A stretch of 64,000 nucleotides of DNA from Alphaproteobacteria bacterium (lineage in GTDB: Bacteria > Pseudomonadota > Alphaproteobacteria > Rhodobacterales > Rhodobacteraceae). Numbering within the stretch: the first letter of the stretch is position 1; each line of letters begins with the position of its first letter. Positions 18,832 to 26,471 of this stretch are shown here, piece by piece. A program made the translations under genes and the position numbers. The notes beneath the pieces are model-generated. The model searched no databases. It was not told the origin of the DNA and saw nothing but the letters and a program-made list of their open reading frames with translations. The stretch is from assembly GCA_029289325.1 (NCBI GenBank), contig JARFTV010000012.1:26920-90919 (forward strand), read 5' to 3'.

Positions 18832-19551
18832 ATGAAAAACCTGCTTCTCGCCACCGCGCTGATCGCGGTTTCCGGCGCGGCCCAAGCCCAGGACGTCGTG
18901 CGCCTGGGGACCGAGGGCGCCTACCCTCCCTTCAACTTCATCAACGACGCCGGCGAAGTCGCCGGCTTCGAGCGTGAATTCGGCGACGAGCTTTGCAAGC
19001 GCGCCGAACTGACCTGCGAATGGGTCACCAACGACTGGGATTCGATCATCCCGAACCTGCAGTCGGGCAACTATGACGCCATCCTCGCCGGGATGAGCAT
19101 CACCGAGGAACGTGACGCCGTGATCGACTTCACCCAGAACTACTTCCCGCCGGCCGCCTCGGCCTATGCGGCGATGTCGGCCGATGTCGATCTGACGGGC
19201 GTCGTCTCGGCGCAGGTCTCGACCATCCAGGCGGCCTATGTCGCCGAGTCGGGCGCAACCGTGCTGGAATTCGCCACCCCCGACGAATCCGTCGCCGCCG
19301 TGCGCAACGGCGAGGCTGTCGCGGTGTTCGCCGACCAGGACTATCTGGCGGCGATCGTGGCGGAATCGAACGGCGAGCTGATGTTCGTGGGTGAGCCGGT
19401 CCAGCTTGGCGGCGGCATCGGCGTCGGCCTGCGCGAAAGCGACACCGAGCTGAAGGAGAAGTTCAACGCTGCCATCCAGACGATGAAAGACGACGGCAGC
19501 CTGAATGCAATGATCGAAAAGCACTTCGGCGCGGAAGCGACGAAGTTCTAA
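18832..19551 (+). CDS. Family 3 extracellular solute-binding protein (second of two)
   Basis: A 239-aa binding protein with a clear signal peptide (MKNLLLATALIAVSGAAQA). Typical HisJ-family motifs are RLGTEGAYPPFNFINDAGEV, SGNYDAILAGMSITEERDAV and the C-terminal DGSLNAMIEKHFG. AAGGAGACCAAGG gives a good ribosome site. A strong stem-loop follows the stop codon and precedes the permease genes. The ligand is unknown; the neighbouring gamma-glutamyl cluster suggests an amine or basic amino acid (inference). Confidence 0.93.
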   Translation: MKNLLLATALIAVSGAAQAQDVVRLGTEGAYPPFNFINDAGEVAGFEREFGDELCKRAELTCEWVTNDWDSIIPNLQSGNYDAILAGMSITEERDAVIDFTQNYFPPAASAYAAMSADVDLTGVVSAQVSTIQAAYVAESGATVLEFATPDESVAAVRNGEAVAVFADQDYLAAIVAESNGELMFVGEPVQLGGGIGVGLRESDTELKEKFNAAIQTMKDDGSLNAMIEKHFGAEATKF

Positions 19552-19557
19552 GGACCA

Positions 19558-19581
19558 GGGGCGCGGTTCCGGCCGCGCCCC
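19558..19581 (+). terminator. Intercistronic hairpin after the binding-protein gene
   Basis: GGGGCGCGG (19558-19566) pairs perfectly with CCGCGCCCC (19573-19581) around a TTCCGG loop, 7 nt after the stop codon. There is no T-run. By analogy with malE-malF and hisJ-hisQ intercistronic hairpins, it likely protects the upstream message so that binding protein is made in excess over permease. Confidence 0.65.
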
Positions 19582-19590
19582 CCACCCCAG

Positions 19591-20469
19591 ATGTTCGAAG
19601 CCTGCGCCGATCCCAAATCCATCGAGGGCCTGACCTGGGCCATGTGCTACCTGACCTCGGGTAAGCACATCGAGTTCTATTGGTCGTTCGTCACGGTCCT
19701 GCTTTTGCTGGCGCTGACTGCGCCCGCCGCGCTGGCCATGGGCTTTGCCGGGGCCACCGCTGCCCGCTCGCGCTTCATCCCGCTCAGTCTGCTGGGCAAG
19801 GGCTATGCCGCAATCGTGCGCGGCGTGCCGGACATCATCTTCTTCCTTTTCTTCGTCATCGCGCTGGATCAGGGGCTGGAATACCTGAAAAGCCTTGCCG
19901 TCTGCGAGAACCATAGCTGGCCGTGGCAGGGGCTTGAATTCCGCGTCTGTCCCGAGGCGAAGATCCCGCTCGGACGGTCCTCGGCCATCTGGCATCAGGC
20001 CTATGGCTTCGGGCTGGCCGTCTTCACCTTCGCGCTGGTCTTCGGCGCCTTTGCGGCCAACGTCCTTTACGGCGCGATGAATGCCGTCCCCCGCGCGCAA
20101 CTGGAAACGGCCGAGGCCTATGGCATGAGCCACGGCCAGGTCTTCCGCCGCATCCTCGTGCCGCAGATGTGGGTCTATGCGCTGCCGGGGCTGTCGAACC
20201 TCTGGATGATCCTGATCAAGGCCACGCCGCTTCTGTTCCTGCTTGGGGTCCGGGACATCGTCTACTGGGCGCGTGAGCTTGGCGGGATGAAGACCCAGGC
20301 CTATGAATACCCGCATCCCGACTGGCGGCTGTGGTATTTCCTGGCGCTGCTCGTCTTCTACCTTGTCTTCACCAAACTGTCCGAGATCGTGCTGGCGCGC
20401 ATTTCCGCCCGGTTGAACCACGGTCAGGCCACCGCCGGCGGTGAAGCCCTGCGAAAGGCTGCCGCATGA
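19591..20469 (+). CDS. Amino acid ABC transporter permease (HisQ-like)
   Basis: A 292-aa inner-membrane permease with the HisQ/GlnP domain: helices near residues 28-55, 120-150 and 250-275, an early RGVPDIIFFLFF, and the coupling motif ETAEAYGMSHGQVFRRILVP that docks to the ATPase. It has an extra periplasmic loop with two cysteines (CENHSW and FRVC about 20 residues apart) not usual in HisQ, possibly disulfide-bonded. It pairs with the next permease gene. Confidence 0.93.
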   Translation: MFEACADPKSIEGLTWAMCYLTSGKHIEFYWSFVTVLLLLALTAPAALAMGFAGATAARSRFIPLSLLGKGYAAIVRGVPDIIFFLFFVIALDQGLEYLKSLAVCENHSWPWQGLEFRVCPEAKIPLGRSSAIWHQAYGFGLAVFTFALVFGAFAANVLYGAMNAVPRAQLETAEAYGMSHGQVFRRILVPQMWVYALPGLSNLWMILIKATPLLFLLGVRDIVYWARELGGMKTQAYEYPHPDWRLWYFLALLVFYLVFTKLSEIVLARISARLNHGQATAGGEALRKAAA

Positions 20470-20521
20470 GAGCGCAAGCTTTTGCATGTTCCTTGGGAAA
20501 GCCCGCGCGGGGAGCAATCGC

Positions 20522-21349
20522 ATGACCTGTTGGGAAACCGTCCAGGCCTATGCCTTCCGGTCGATCGGCTTTGGCGAGAACCTCTTGCCCCGGTCCGATT
20601 TCACACTTTGCCAGCAAATCACGCTGATCGGCTCGGGTCTGATCTGGAACGTCTATTTCGGGGTCCTTGCCCTCGGCTTCGGCTTCTTCTTCGCGGTGGC
20701 CGTGGCGCTGGCCAAATCCTCGCCGCGCCGCCTGCTGCGCAAACCGGCGGAATGGTTCGTCTTTCTCTTCCGCGGCTCGCCGCTCTTCATCCAGTTCTTC
20801 CTCGCCTACGAGGCGTTGCAGCTTCTGCCCAAGACGGGGATCAACCTCTTCGGCATCACGGTCGAGACCGCCTGGACCACCCGGGCCTGGGCCGGGGCAT
20901 TGTTCGTGCTGTTCCTGAACACCTCGGCCTATGCCGCCGAGATCTTCCACGGTGCGCTGAAGTCCATCCCGAAGGGCGATCTGGAGGCGGCCGAGGCCTA
21001 TGGCATCACCGGCTGGCACAAGTTCCGCCGCATCCAGTGGCCGACCATGCTGCGACTGGGCTGGCCGGCCTATACGAACGAGGCGATCTTCCTGTTCCAC
21101 GCCACGACGCTGGTGTTCTTCAGTGGCTTCCCGGCCTTCCGGCAGATGGGCGACGCGCTTTATTACGCCAAGTACTTCGCCGACAAGACCTTCAACCCCT
21201 TCGTCGCCTATCCGATCGTCGCGGTCTACTTCATCCTGCTGACGCTGTTGCTGACCTGGCTCTTCGCGCTGGTGAACCGGCGGCTGAACCGTCACCTGCC
21301 GTCCAATATCCGAAGCAGAATTCGCTTGCGTCCGCAGTTGATCCGGTAG
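20522..21349 (+). CDS. Amino acid ABC transporter permease (HisM-like)
   Basis: A 275-aa second permease of the operon. Motifs are FRGSPLFIQFFLAYEALQLL in the first part and LEAAEAYGITGWHKFRRIQW as the ATPase-contact loop, with about five to six hydrophobic helices. The start at 20522 is chosen for GGGGAGC 8 nt upstream; the longer frame to 20441 overlaps the previous gene and adds non-membrane residues. The operon appears to end here, because a palindromic regulatory site and a new gene follow. Confidence 0.93.
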   Translation: MTCWETVQAYAFRSIGFGENLLPRSDFTLCQQITLIGSGLIWNVYFGVLALGFGFFFAVAVALAKSSPRRLLRKPAEWFVFLFRGSPLFIQFFLAYEALQLLPKTGINLFGITVETAWTTRAWAGALFVLFLNTSAYAAEIFHGALKSIPKGDLEAAEAYGITGWHKFRRIQWPTMLRLGWPAYTNEAIFLFHATTLVFFSGFPAFRQMGDALYYAKYFADKTFNPFVAYPIVAVYFILLTLLLTWLFALVNRRLNRHLPSNIRSRIRLRPQLIR

Positions 21350-21357
21350 TAGGCTAC

Positions 21358-21373
21358 TTTTGATCAAATTATC
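21358..21373. promoter_or_regulatory. Palindromic operator TTTGATCAAA before the glutamyl-ligase cluster
   Basis: The 15-mer TTTGATCAAATTATC (21359-21373) begins 10 nt after the permease stop. The identical 15-mer is found upstream of the aminotransferase (44945-44959), and TTGATCAAATT occurs before the GntR gene (45795-45805). The inner 10 bp are a perfect palindrome. It probably binds the GntR regulator encoded at 45085 (inference). Confidence 0.6.
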
Positions 21374-21525
21374 CGGGCACCCGCCCGGACCTCGTGGCAA
21401 AGCCGAAAAGAAGGCCCGCGGGGCAAGGCGATCGAAACCAGGGGAAGGACCAAGGGCATGGTCCCATCCTGCGCAGTGGGCGGCCTTTTCGGCTGCGGGC
21501 GCGGGCAGAGCGTGCTTTTACCTCG

Positions 21526-22872
21526 ATGAACATGACGATGAAGGATTGGCTGAGAAAGCACCCCGACGTGCGGACCATTCGTGTGGCCGCCGTCGATCTG
21601 AACGGTCAGGCGCGCGGCAAGCGTGTCCCGGCCCGATTTGCCGAGAATGTCGTGAAGAACGGGACCCGTTTCCCCTTCTCGGTCCTGAACCTCGACATCT
21701 GGGGCGAGGATATCGACGACAGCCCGCTGGTCTTTGAACAGGGCGACCAGGACGGCGTGTTGAAACCCACCGAACGCGGCTTCATGCCGATGCCCTGGCT
21801 GGAAGCTCCGACGGCGCTCCTGCCGATCTGGATGTTCCGCGAGAACGGCCAACCTTACGAGGGCGACCCCCGCCACGCGCTGCGCGCCGTGGTGGAGCGC
21901 TACAAGGCCAAGGGTCTGACCCCGGTCTGCGCGATGGAGCTGGAATTCTTCCTGATCGACGACAGCGGCAAGACCCTGCAGGTCCCGCCCTCGCCCCGGT
22001 CCGGCAAGCGGCGCAAGGCGGCCGAGACGCTGTCGATCCGGGCGCTGGACGCCTTCGACACCTTCTTCACCGACCTCTATGATGCCTGCGAGGCGATGGA
22101 TATCCCGGCCGACACCACCACGTCAGAAACCGGGCTTGGCCAGTTCGAGGTCAACCTGATGCATTGCGACGACGCCTTGCGCGCCGCCGACGATGCCTGG
22201 TTGTTCAAGATGCTGGTCAAGGGGCTCGCCCGCCGCCACGGCTTTGCCGCCTCGTTCATGGCGAAACCCTATGCCGATTACTCCGGCTCGGGCCTGCACA
22301 CGCATTTTTCGGTCATCGACGAAAAGGGCGACAACATCTTCGACAGCGGCGGGCCAAAGGGCACGGCGCAGTTGCGCCATGCGGTGGCGGGCTGCCTTGA
22401 GGCGATGCACGATTCCACCCTGCTCTTCGCCCCGCATCTGAACAGCTTTGAGCGGCTGGTGCCCGACAAACATGCCCCCACGGCGATCAGCTGGGGCTAC
22501 GAGAACCGGACCGCGGCAATCCGCATCCCGGCCGGGAACCCCAGCGCGCGGCGGATCGAGCATCGGGTGGCGGGGGGTGATGTGAACCCCTACCTGATGC
22601 TAGCCGCGATCCTGGGCGCGGCGCTGACGGGCCTTGAGGACCAGAAGGAACCCCCCGCACCGATCACCGGCAACGCCTATGCGATGGACCTGCCGCAGAT
22701 CCCCGCCAGCTGGGAGGCCGCGATCGACGCCTTCGAGAATTCGGACATCCTCTATCGCTTCCTGCCGAAGGAACTGATCCGCAACCTGGTGCTGACCAAG
22801 CGGCAGGAACTGCACTATATCGCGGACCTCTCCCCGGAAGAGCGGGTGGAACTGTACCTCGACACCGTCTGA
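21526..22872 (+). CDS. Glutamine-synthetase-family gamma-glutamyl ligase (PuuA-like), first copy
   Basis: A 448-aa GS-fold enzyme that would ligate glutamate to an amine with ATP, as PuuA does to putrescine. Seen: metal ligands in CAMELEFFLID and TSETGLGQFEVNL, the ATP-site GSGLHTHFSV and NRTAAIRIP near the C-terminus. It lacks the extended N-terminal beta-grasp regions and the adenylylation loop of housekeeping GlnA. ATGs at 21526, 21532 and 21538 are all possible; the ribosome site is weak. It heads a four-gene run with an amidotransferase, a second ligase and an FAD oxidoreductase. Confidence 0.9.
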   Translation: MNMTMKDWLRKHPDVRTIRVAAVDLNGQARGKRVPARFAENVVKNGTRFPFSVLNLDIWGEDIDDSPLVFEQGDQDGVLKPTERGFMPMPWLEAPTALLPIWMFRENGQPYEGDPRHALRAVVERYKAKGLTPVCAMELEFFLIDDSGKTLQVPPSPRSGKRRKAAETLSIRALDAFDTFFTDLYDACEAMDIPADTTTSETGLGQFEVNLMHCDDALRAADDAWLFKMLVKGLARRHGFAASFMAKPYADYSGSGLHTHFSVIDEKGDNIFDSGGPKGTAQLRHAVAGCLEAMHDSTLLFAPHLNSFERLVPDKHAPTAISWGYENRTAAIRIPAGNPSARRIEHRVAGGDVNPYLMLAAILGAALTGLEDQKEPPAPITGNAYAMDLPQIPASWEAAIDAFENSDILYRFLPKELIRNLVLTKRQELHYIADLSPEERVELYLDTV

Positions 22873-22936
22873 CCGGTCCTCGGTTGCCTTCGGCCCTCTC
22901 GCGCCCCGCGAGAGGAAGCCGAAGGCGCAGGACCGG
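22873..22936. terminator. Long three-tier intercistronic hairpin
   Basis: Starting directly at the stop codon, three nested stems share one axis. They are CCGGTCCT (22873-22880)/AGGACCGG (22929-22936), GCCTTCGGC (22886-22894)/GCCGAAGGC (22918-22926) and CTCTCGCG (22896-22903)/CGCGAGAG (22907-22914), separated by small bulges. It separates ligase 1 from the amidotransferase gene; either an attenuator or an mRNA-processing structure. Confidence 0.7.
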
Positions 22937-22996
22937 CCCCCTCTTGACCAAGACCCCCGAACGCACCCACCTTGAGGAAAACCAGAAGGGACCAAG

Positions 22997-23701
22997 ATGC
23001 AGATCGGCATCCTTCAGACCGGCGAATCCCCCGACGCGCTGCGCCATCAGGGCGATTACCCGGATTTCTTCGAGACGCTGCTGGCGGGCAAGGGCCTGAC
23101 CTTCCGCCGCTGGGCCGTGTTGCACAACGACTTCCCAGCCTCGGTCCATGACTGCGACGGCTGGCTGATCACCGGTTCGCGCCACGGGGCCTATGAGCCG
23201 CACCCCTGGATACCGCCGCTGGAAGATTTCATCCGCGCCGCCTATGCCGCGCATGTACCCGTGGTCGGCATCTGCTTCGGCCACCAGATCATCGCCCAGG
23301 CGATGGGCGGCAAGGTCGAGAAATACGCGGGCGGCTGGACCGTCGGGCCGACCGAATACGACTTCGGCGACCAGACCTATACCCTGAACGCCTGGCACCA
23401 GGACCAGGTGGTGGAAAAGCCGGAGATGGCCAGGGTCCTCGCCTCGACCGCCATGTGCGAGAACGCGGCGCTGCTTTATGACGACCGCATCTTCACCGTC
23501 CAGCCCCACCCCGAATTCCGCAAGGAATTCATGGCGGGGCTGATCCAGCACCGGGGGCCGGGTCTGGTCCCCGACGCGCTCCTTGCCGATGCCACCCAAA
23601 GGCTCGACACGCCCACCGACAGCCCGTCCATGGCCGACCGGATCGCGGAGTTCTTTCTGACCCACCAAGCCAAATCTGGGGCCGAGAAGCTCCGCGCCTG
23701 A
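22997..23701 (+). CDS. Class I glutamine amidotransferase-like hydrolase
   Basis: A 234-aa stand-alone amidotransferase fold with the nucleophile Cys in VVGICFGHQIIAQAMGG and the HPE triad segment VQPHPEFRKEF, like the GuaA amidotransferase domain. Its place between two PuuA-like ligases and a PuuB-like oxidase suggests that it cleaves gamma-glutamyl products, the job of PuuD in E. coli. PuuD belongs to a different subfamily, so this would be an analogous replacement (inference). TGAGGAAAACCAGAAGGGACC precedes the ATG. Confidence 0.85.
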   Translation: MQIGILQTGESPDALRHQGDYPDFFETLLAGKGLTFRRWAVLHNDFPASVHDCDGWLITGSRHGAYEPHPWIPPLEDFIRAAYAAHVPVVGICFGHQIIAQAMGGKVEKYAGGWTVGPTEYDFGDQTYTLNAWHQDQVVEKPEMARVLASTAMCENAALLYDDRIFTVQPHPEFRKEFMAGLIQHRGPGLVPDALLADATQRLDTPTDSPSMADRIAEFFLTHQAKSGAEKLRA

Positions 23702-23743
23702 TCCTTCGGCCGCGGGGGCCACCCCCCAATGAACGTGTGACCA

Positions 23744-25099
23744 ATGTCCAAATGGACCGACCAGCTGCCCGAGGCAGCGCGCGACTACATCGGCAACCGC
23801 CGGGTAGACGAGGTGGAATGCATCATCGGCGACATCGCCGGGGTGGCGCGCGGCAAGGCGATGCCGGCGACCAAGTTCGCCAAGCAGACCAGCTATTTCC
23901 TGCCGAATTCGATCTTCCTGCAGACGATCACCGGCGAATGGGCCGACAACCCGTTCGACGCCTTCACCGAACCCGACATGATCCTTGAACCGGACTGGAG
24001 CACGGCGACCGCCGCGCCCTGGACGGCCGACGTGACGCTTCAGGTGATCCATGACGCGAAGGACCAGCAGGGCAACCTCGTCCCCTTCTCTCCCCGCAAC
24101 GTGCTGCGCCGGATCGTGGACCTCTACGCCGCGCAAGGCTGGCGCCCCGTCGTCGCGCCCGAGATGGAATTCTTCCTGACCGCCCGCAACATCGACCCGA
24201 ACATGCCGGTGATCCCGCCGATGGGTCGCTCTGGCCGCCGGGCGGCGGGGAAACAGGCCTATTCCATGTCGGCCGTCGACGAATACGGCAAGGTCATCGA
24301 CGACATCTACGACTATGCCGAGGCGCAGGGCCTGGAGATCGACGGCATCCTGCAGGAAGGCGGCGCGGGCCAGATCGAGTTGAACCTCGCCCATGGCGAC
24401 CCGGTCCGGCTGGCGGATGACGTCTTCTTCTTCAAGCGGATGATCCGCGAGGCCGCGCTGCGGCACGACTGCTTTGCCACCTTCATGGCCAAACCCATCG
24501 CGGGCGAACCCGGATCGGCCATGCACATCCACACCTCGGTCGTGGACACGAAGACCGGCAAGAACATCTTCGCCGGCCCGAAGGGCGTCGAGACGCCCGA
24601 ATTCACGCAGTTCATCGGCGGGCTGCAAAAGCACCTCGGTGCGGCCGTGGCCCTGTTTGCGCCCTATGTGAACAGCTACCGCCGCTACGTCCCCGACTTC
24701 GCCGCCCCCATCAACCTGGAATGGGGCCGCGACAACCGGACCACCGGCCTGCGGGTGCCGATCTCCTCGCCCTCGGGCCGCCGGGTGGAGAACCGCCTGC
24801 CCGGCATGGACTGCAACCCCTATCTCGGCATCGCCGCCACGCTGGCCTGTGGCTATCTCGGCTTGATGAACAAGACCGAGGCGCGACCCGAATTCACCGG
24901 TTCGGCCTATATCGACAGCGAGGATATCCCGGTAAACCTTGGCGATGCGCTGGACCTGCTGGACGAGGACGAGGCGCTGAAGGAGGTCATGGGACAGGAG
25001 TTCGCCAAGGTCTATGACAGTGTGAAGCGCAATGAATACAAGGAGTTCCTGCAGGTCATCAGCCCTTGGGAGCGTGAGCATCTGCTCCTGAACGTCTGA
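23744..25099 (+). CDS. Glutamine-synthetase-family gamma-glutamyl ligase (PuuA-like), second copy
   Basis: A 451-aa GS-fold ligase distinct from the first copy. Motifs: APEMEFFLT and GGAGQIELNLAHGD for metals, GSAMHIHTSV for ATP and DNRTTGLRVP for phosphate. The N-terminus WTDQLPEAARDYIGNRRVDE and IIGDIAGVARGK resemble PuuA and relatives. Having two ligases suggests two amine substrates or a heteromeric enzyme. Its stop overlaps the start of the FAD oxidoreductase gene (TGATG). Confidence 0.9.
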   Translation: MSKWTDQLPEAARDYIGNRRVDEVECIIGDIAGVARGKAMPATKFAKQTSYFLPNSIFLQTITGEWADNPFDAFTEPDMILEPDWSTATAAPWTADVTLQVIHDAKDQQGNLVPFSPRNVLRRIVDLYAAQGWRPVVAPEMEFFLTARNIDPNMPVIPPMGRSGRRAAGKQAYSMSAVDEYGKVIDDIYDYAEAQGLEIDGILQEGGAGQIELNLAHGDPVRLADDVFFFKRMIREAALRHDCFATFMAKPIAGEPGSAMHIHTSVVDTKTGKNIFAGPKGVETPEFTQFIGGLQKHLGAAVALFAPYVNSYRRYVPDFAAPINLEWGRDNRTTGLRVPISSPSGRRVENRLPGMDCNPYLGIAATLACGYLGLMNKTEARPEFTGSAYIDSEDIPVNLGDALDLLDEDEALKEVMGQEFAKVYDSVKRNEYKEFLQVISPWEREHLLLNV

Positions 25100-26406
25100 T
25101 GCGGCTGAACCTTCTTCACGCCAACGACCGGCGGGGCGAATACCCCGCCAGCTATTACGCCGCCACAGCCGCGCCGCTTGATCCCTTTCCGGTCCTGAAA
25201 GGGCAGCAGAAGGCCGATGTCTGCGTCGTGGGCGGGGGCTATACCGGCCTCTCGGCCGCGCTGCACCTGGCGCAAAGGGGCTTCGACGTCGTCCTGCTCG
25301 AGGCGCATCGCGTGGGCTTCGGAGCGAGCGGCCGCAATGGCGGGCAGGTCGGATCGGGCCAAAGGCAGGACCAGGTCTGGCTGGAAAAGACCGTGGGCCG
25401 CGAGAATGCCCACCGGCTCTGGGACCTGGCCGAGGAAGCCAAGACCCTGGTCAAGACGCTGATCGCCGACCACGCCATGCCGGTCACCTTCCACCCCGGC
25501 ATCGCCCATGCCTGCCGGACCGAGGCCGAGGTGCGCGACACCCATGCCTATGCCGAGAAACTCCGCCGCGACTACGGCTACCAGCATCTTGAAACGCTGG
25601 ATCGCGCGGGCATCCGTCGCCTGATCGGCTCCACCGAATATGTCGGCGGCGAGATCGACCGCGACGCGGGCCATCTGCACCCGTTGAACTATGCCATCGG
25701 CCTTGCCCAGGCCGCGGCAAAGGCCGGGGTCCGAATCCACGAACTCTCGGAAGTGGACCGGGTCATCCCCGGCCCCCGCCCGCTGGTCCACACCCCCGCG
25801 GGCCAGGTCGACTGCGCCACGGTGATCCTTGCGGGCAACGGCTACCTTGGGCAACTCAGCCCGAAGGTTTCGGCAAAAGTCATGCCGATCAACAACTTCA
25901 TCCTCGCGACCGAGCCGCTGGGCGACCGCGCCAGGGATCTCCTGTCCGAGCCCGTCGCCGTCGCCGACACCCGTTTCGTCGTGAACTACTGGCACCTCAG
26001 CGAGGACAACCGCCTCCTCTTCGGCGGGGGCGAAAGCTATGGCTATCGGTTCCCCGATATCGTCAGGACCGTCTCGAAACCCATGCTCCAGGTCTACCCG
26101 CAACTCGCGAAGACCCGGATCGACTATGCCTGGGGCGGGACGCTGGCCATCACGGTGAACCGGATGCCCTGCTTTGCAAGGCCGGGCCAGAACGTCCTGT
26201 CCGCCTCGGGCTACTCCGGCCACGGGGTCGCGATGGCAACGCTTGCGGGGAAGCTCATGGCCGAGGCGGCGGCGGGCCAGATGGAGCGTTTCGACCTGAT
26301 GGCGTCGCTCCCACAATACCGCTTCCCCGGCGGCGCGCTTCTGCGCTGGCCGCTTCTGGTCACCGCGATGACCTGGTACGCGATGCGCGACCGGCTGGGC
26401 CTCTGA
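25099..26406 (+). CDS. FAD-dependent gamma-glutamylamine oxidoreductase (PuuB-like)
   Basis: A 435-aa D-amino-acid-oxidase-fold flavoenzyme. The dinucleotide motif VCVVGGGYTGLSAALHLAQ starts near residue 37, followed by EAHRVGFGASGRNGGQV, the PuuB/OrdL signature. The C-terminus has LSASGYSGHGVAMATLAGKL. In E. coli PuuB oxidises gamma-glutamylputrescine to the aldehyde, and translational coupling to a PuuA-like ligase fits this role. An aldehyde dehydrogenase (PuuC) is not present in the window. Confidence 0.9.
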   Translation: MRLNLLHANDRRGEYPASYYAATAAPLDPFPVLKGQQKADVCVVGGGYTGLSAALHLAQRGFDVVLLEAHRVGFGASGRNGGQVGSGQRQDQVWLEKTVGRENAHRLWDLAEEAKTLVKTLIADHAMPVTFHPGIAHACRTEAEVRDTHAYAEKLRRDYGYQHLETLDRAGIRRLIGSTEYVGGEIDRDAGHLHPLNYAIGLAQAAAKAGVRIHELSEVDRVIPGPRPLVHTPAGQVDCATVILAGNGYLGQLSPKVSAKVMPINNFILATEPLGDRARDLLSEPVAVADTRFVVNYWHLSEDNRLLFGGGESYGYRFPDIVRTVSKPMLQVYPQLAKTRIDYAWGGTLAITVNRMPCFARPGQNVLSASGYSGHGVAMATLAGKLMAEAAAGQMERFDLMASLPQYRFPGGALLRWPLLVTAMTWYAMRDRLGL

Positions 26407-26409
26407 CCT

Positions 26410-26436
26410 CCCCCGAGGGCGCTTTGCCCCCGGGGG
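26410..26436 (+). terminator. GC-rich stem-loop after the amine-oxidase operon
   Basis: CCCCCG-A-GGGC (26410-26420) pairs with GCCC-C-CGGGGG (26426-26436) around a GCTTT loop. It sits a few nt after the oxidoreductase stop and 36 nt before dnaG. No T-run follows. Confidence 0.6.
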
Positions 26437-26471
26437 CTGCACAGGGCGCGCGATCTGGTATAAGCGGACCC

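Noticed and set aside
22664..25081. An 805-codon open frame on the minus strand
   Set aside because: Opposite the amidotransferase and second ligase genes; no motif and no ribosome site.
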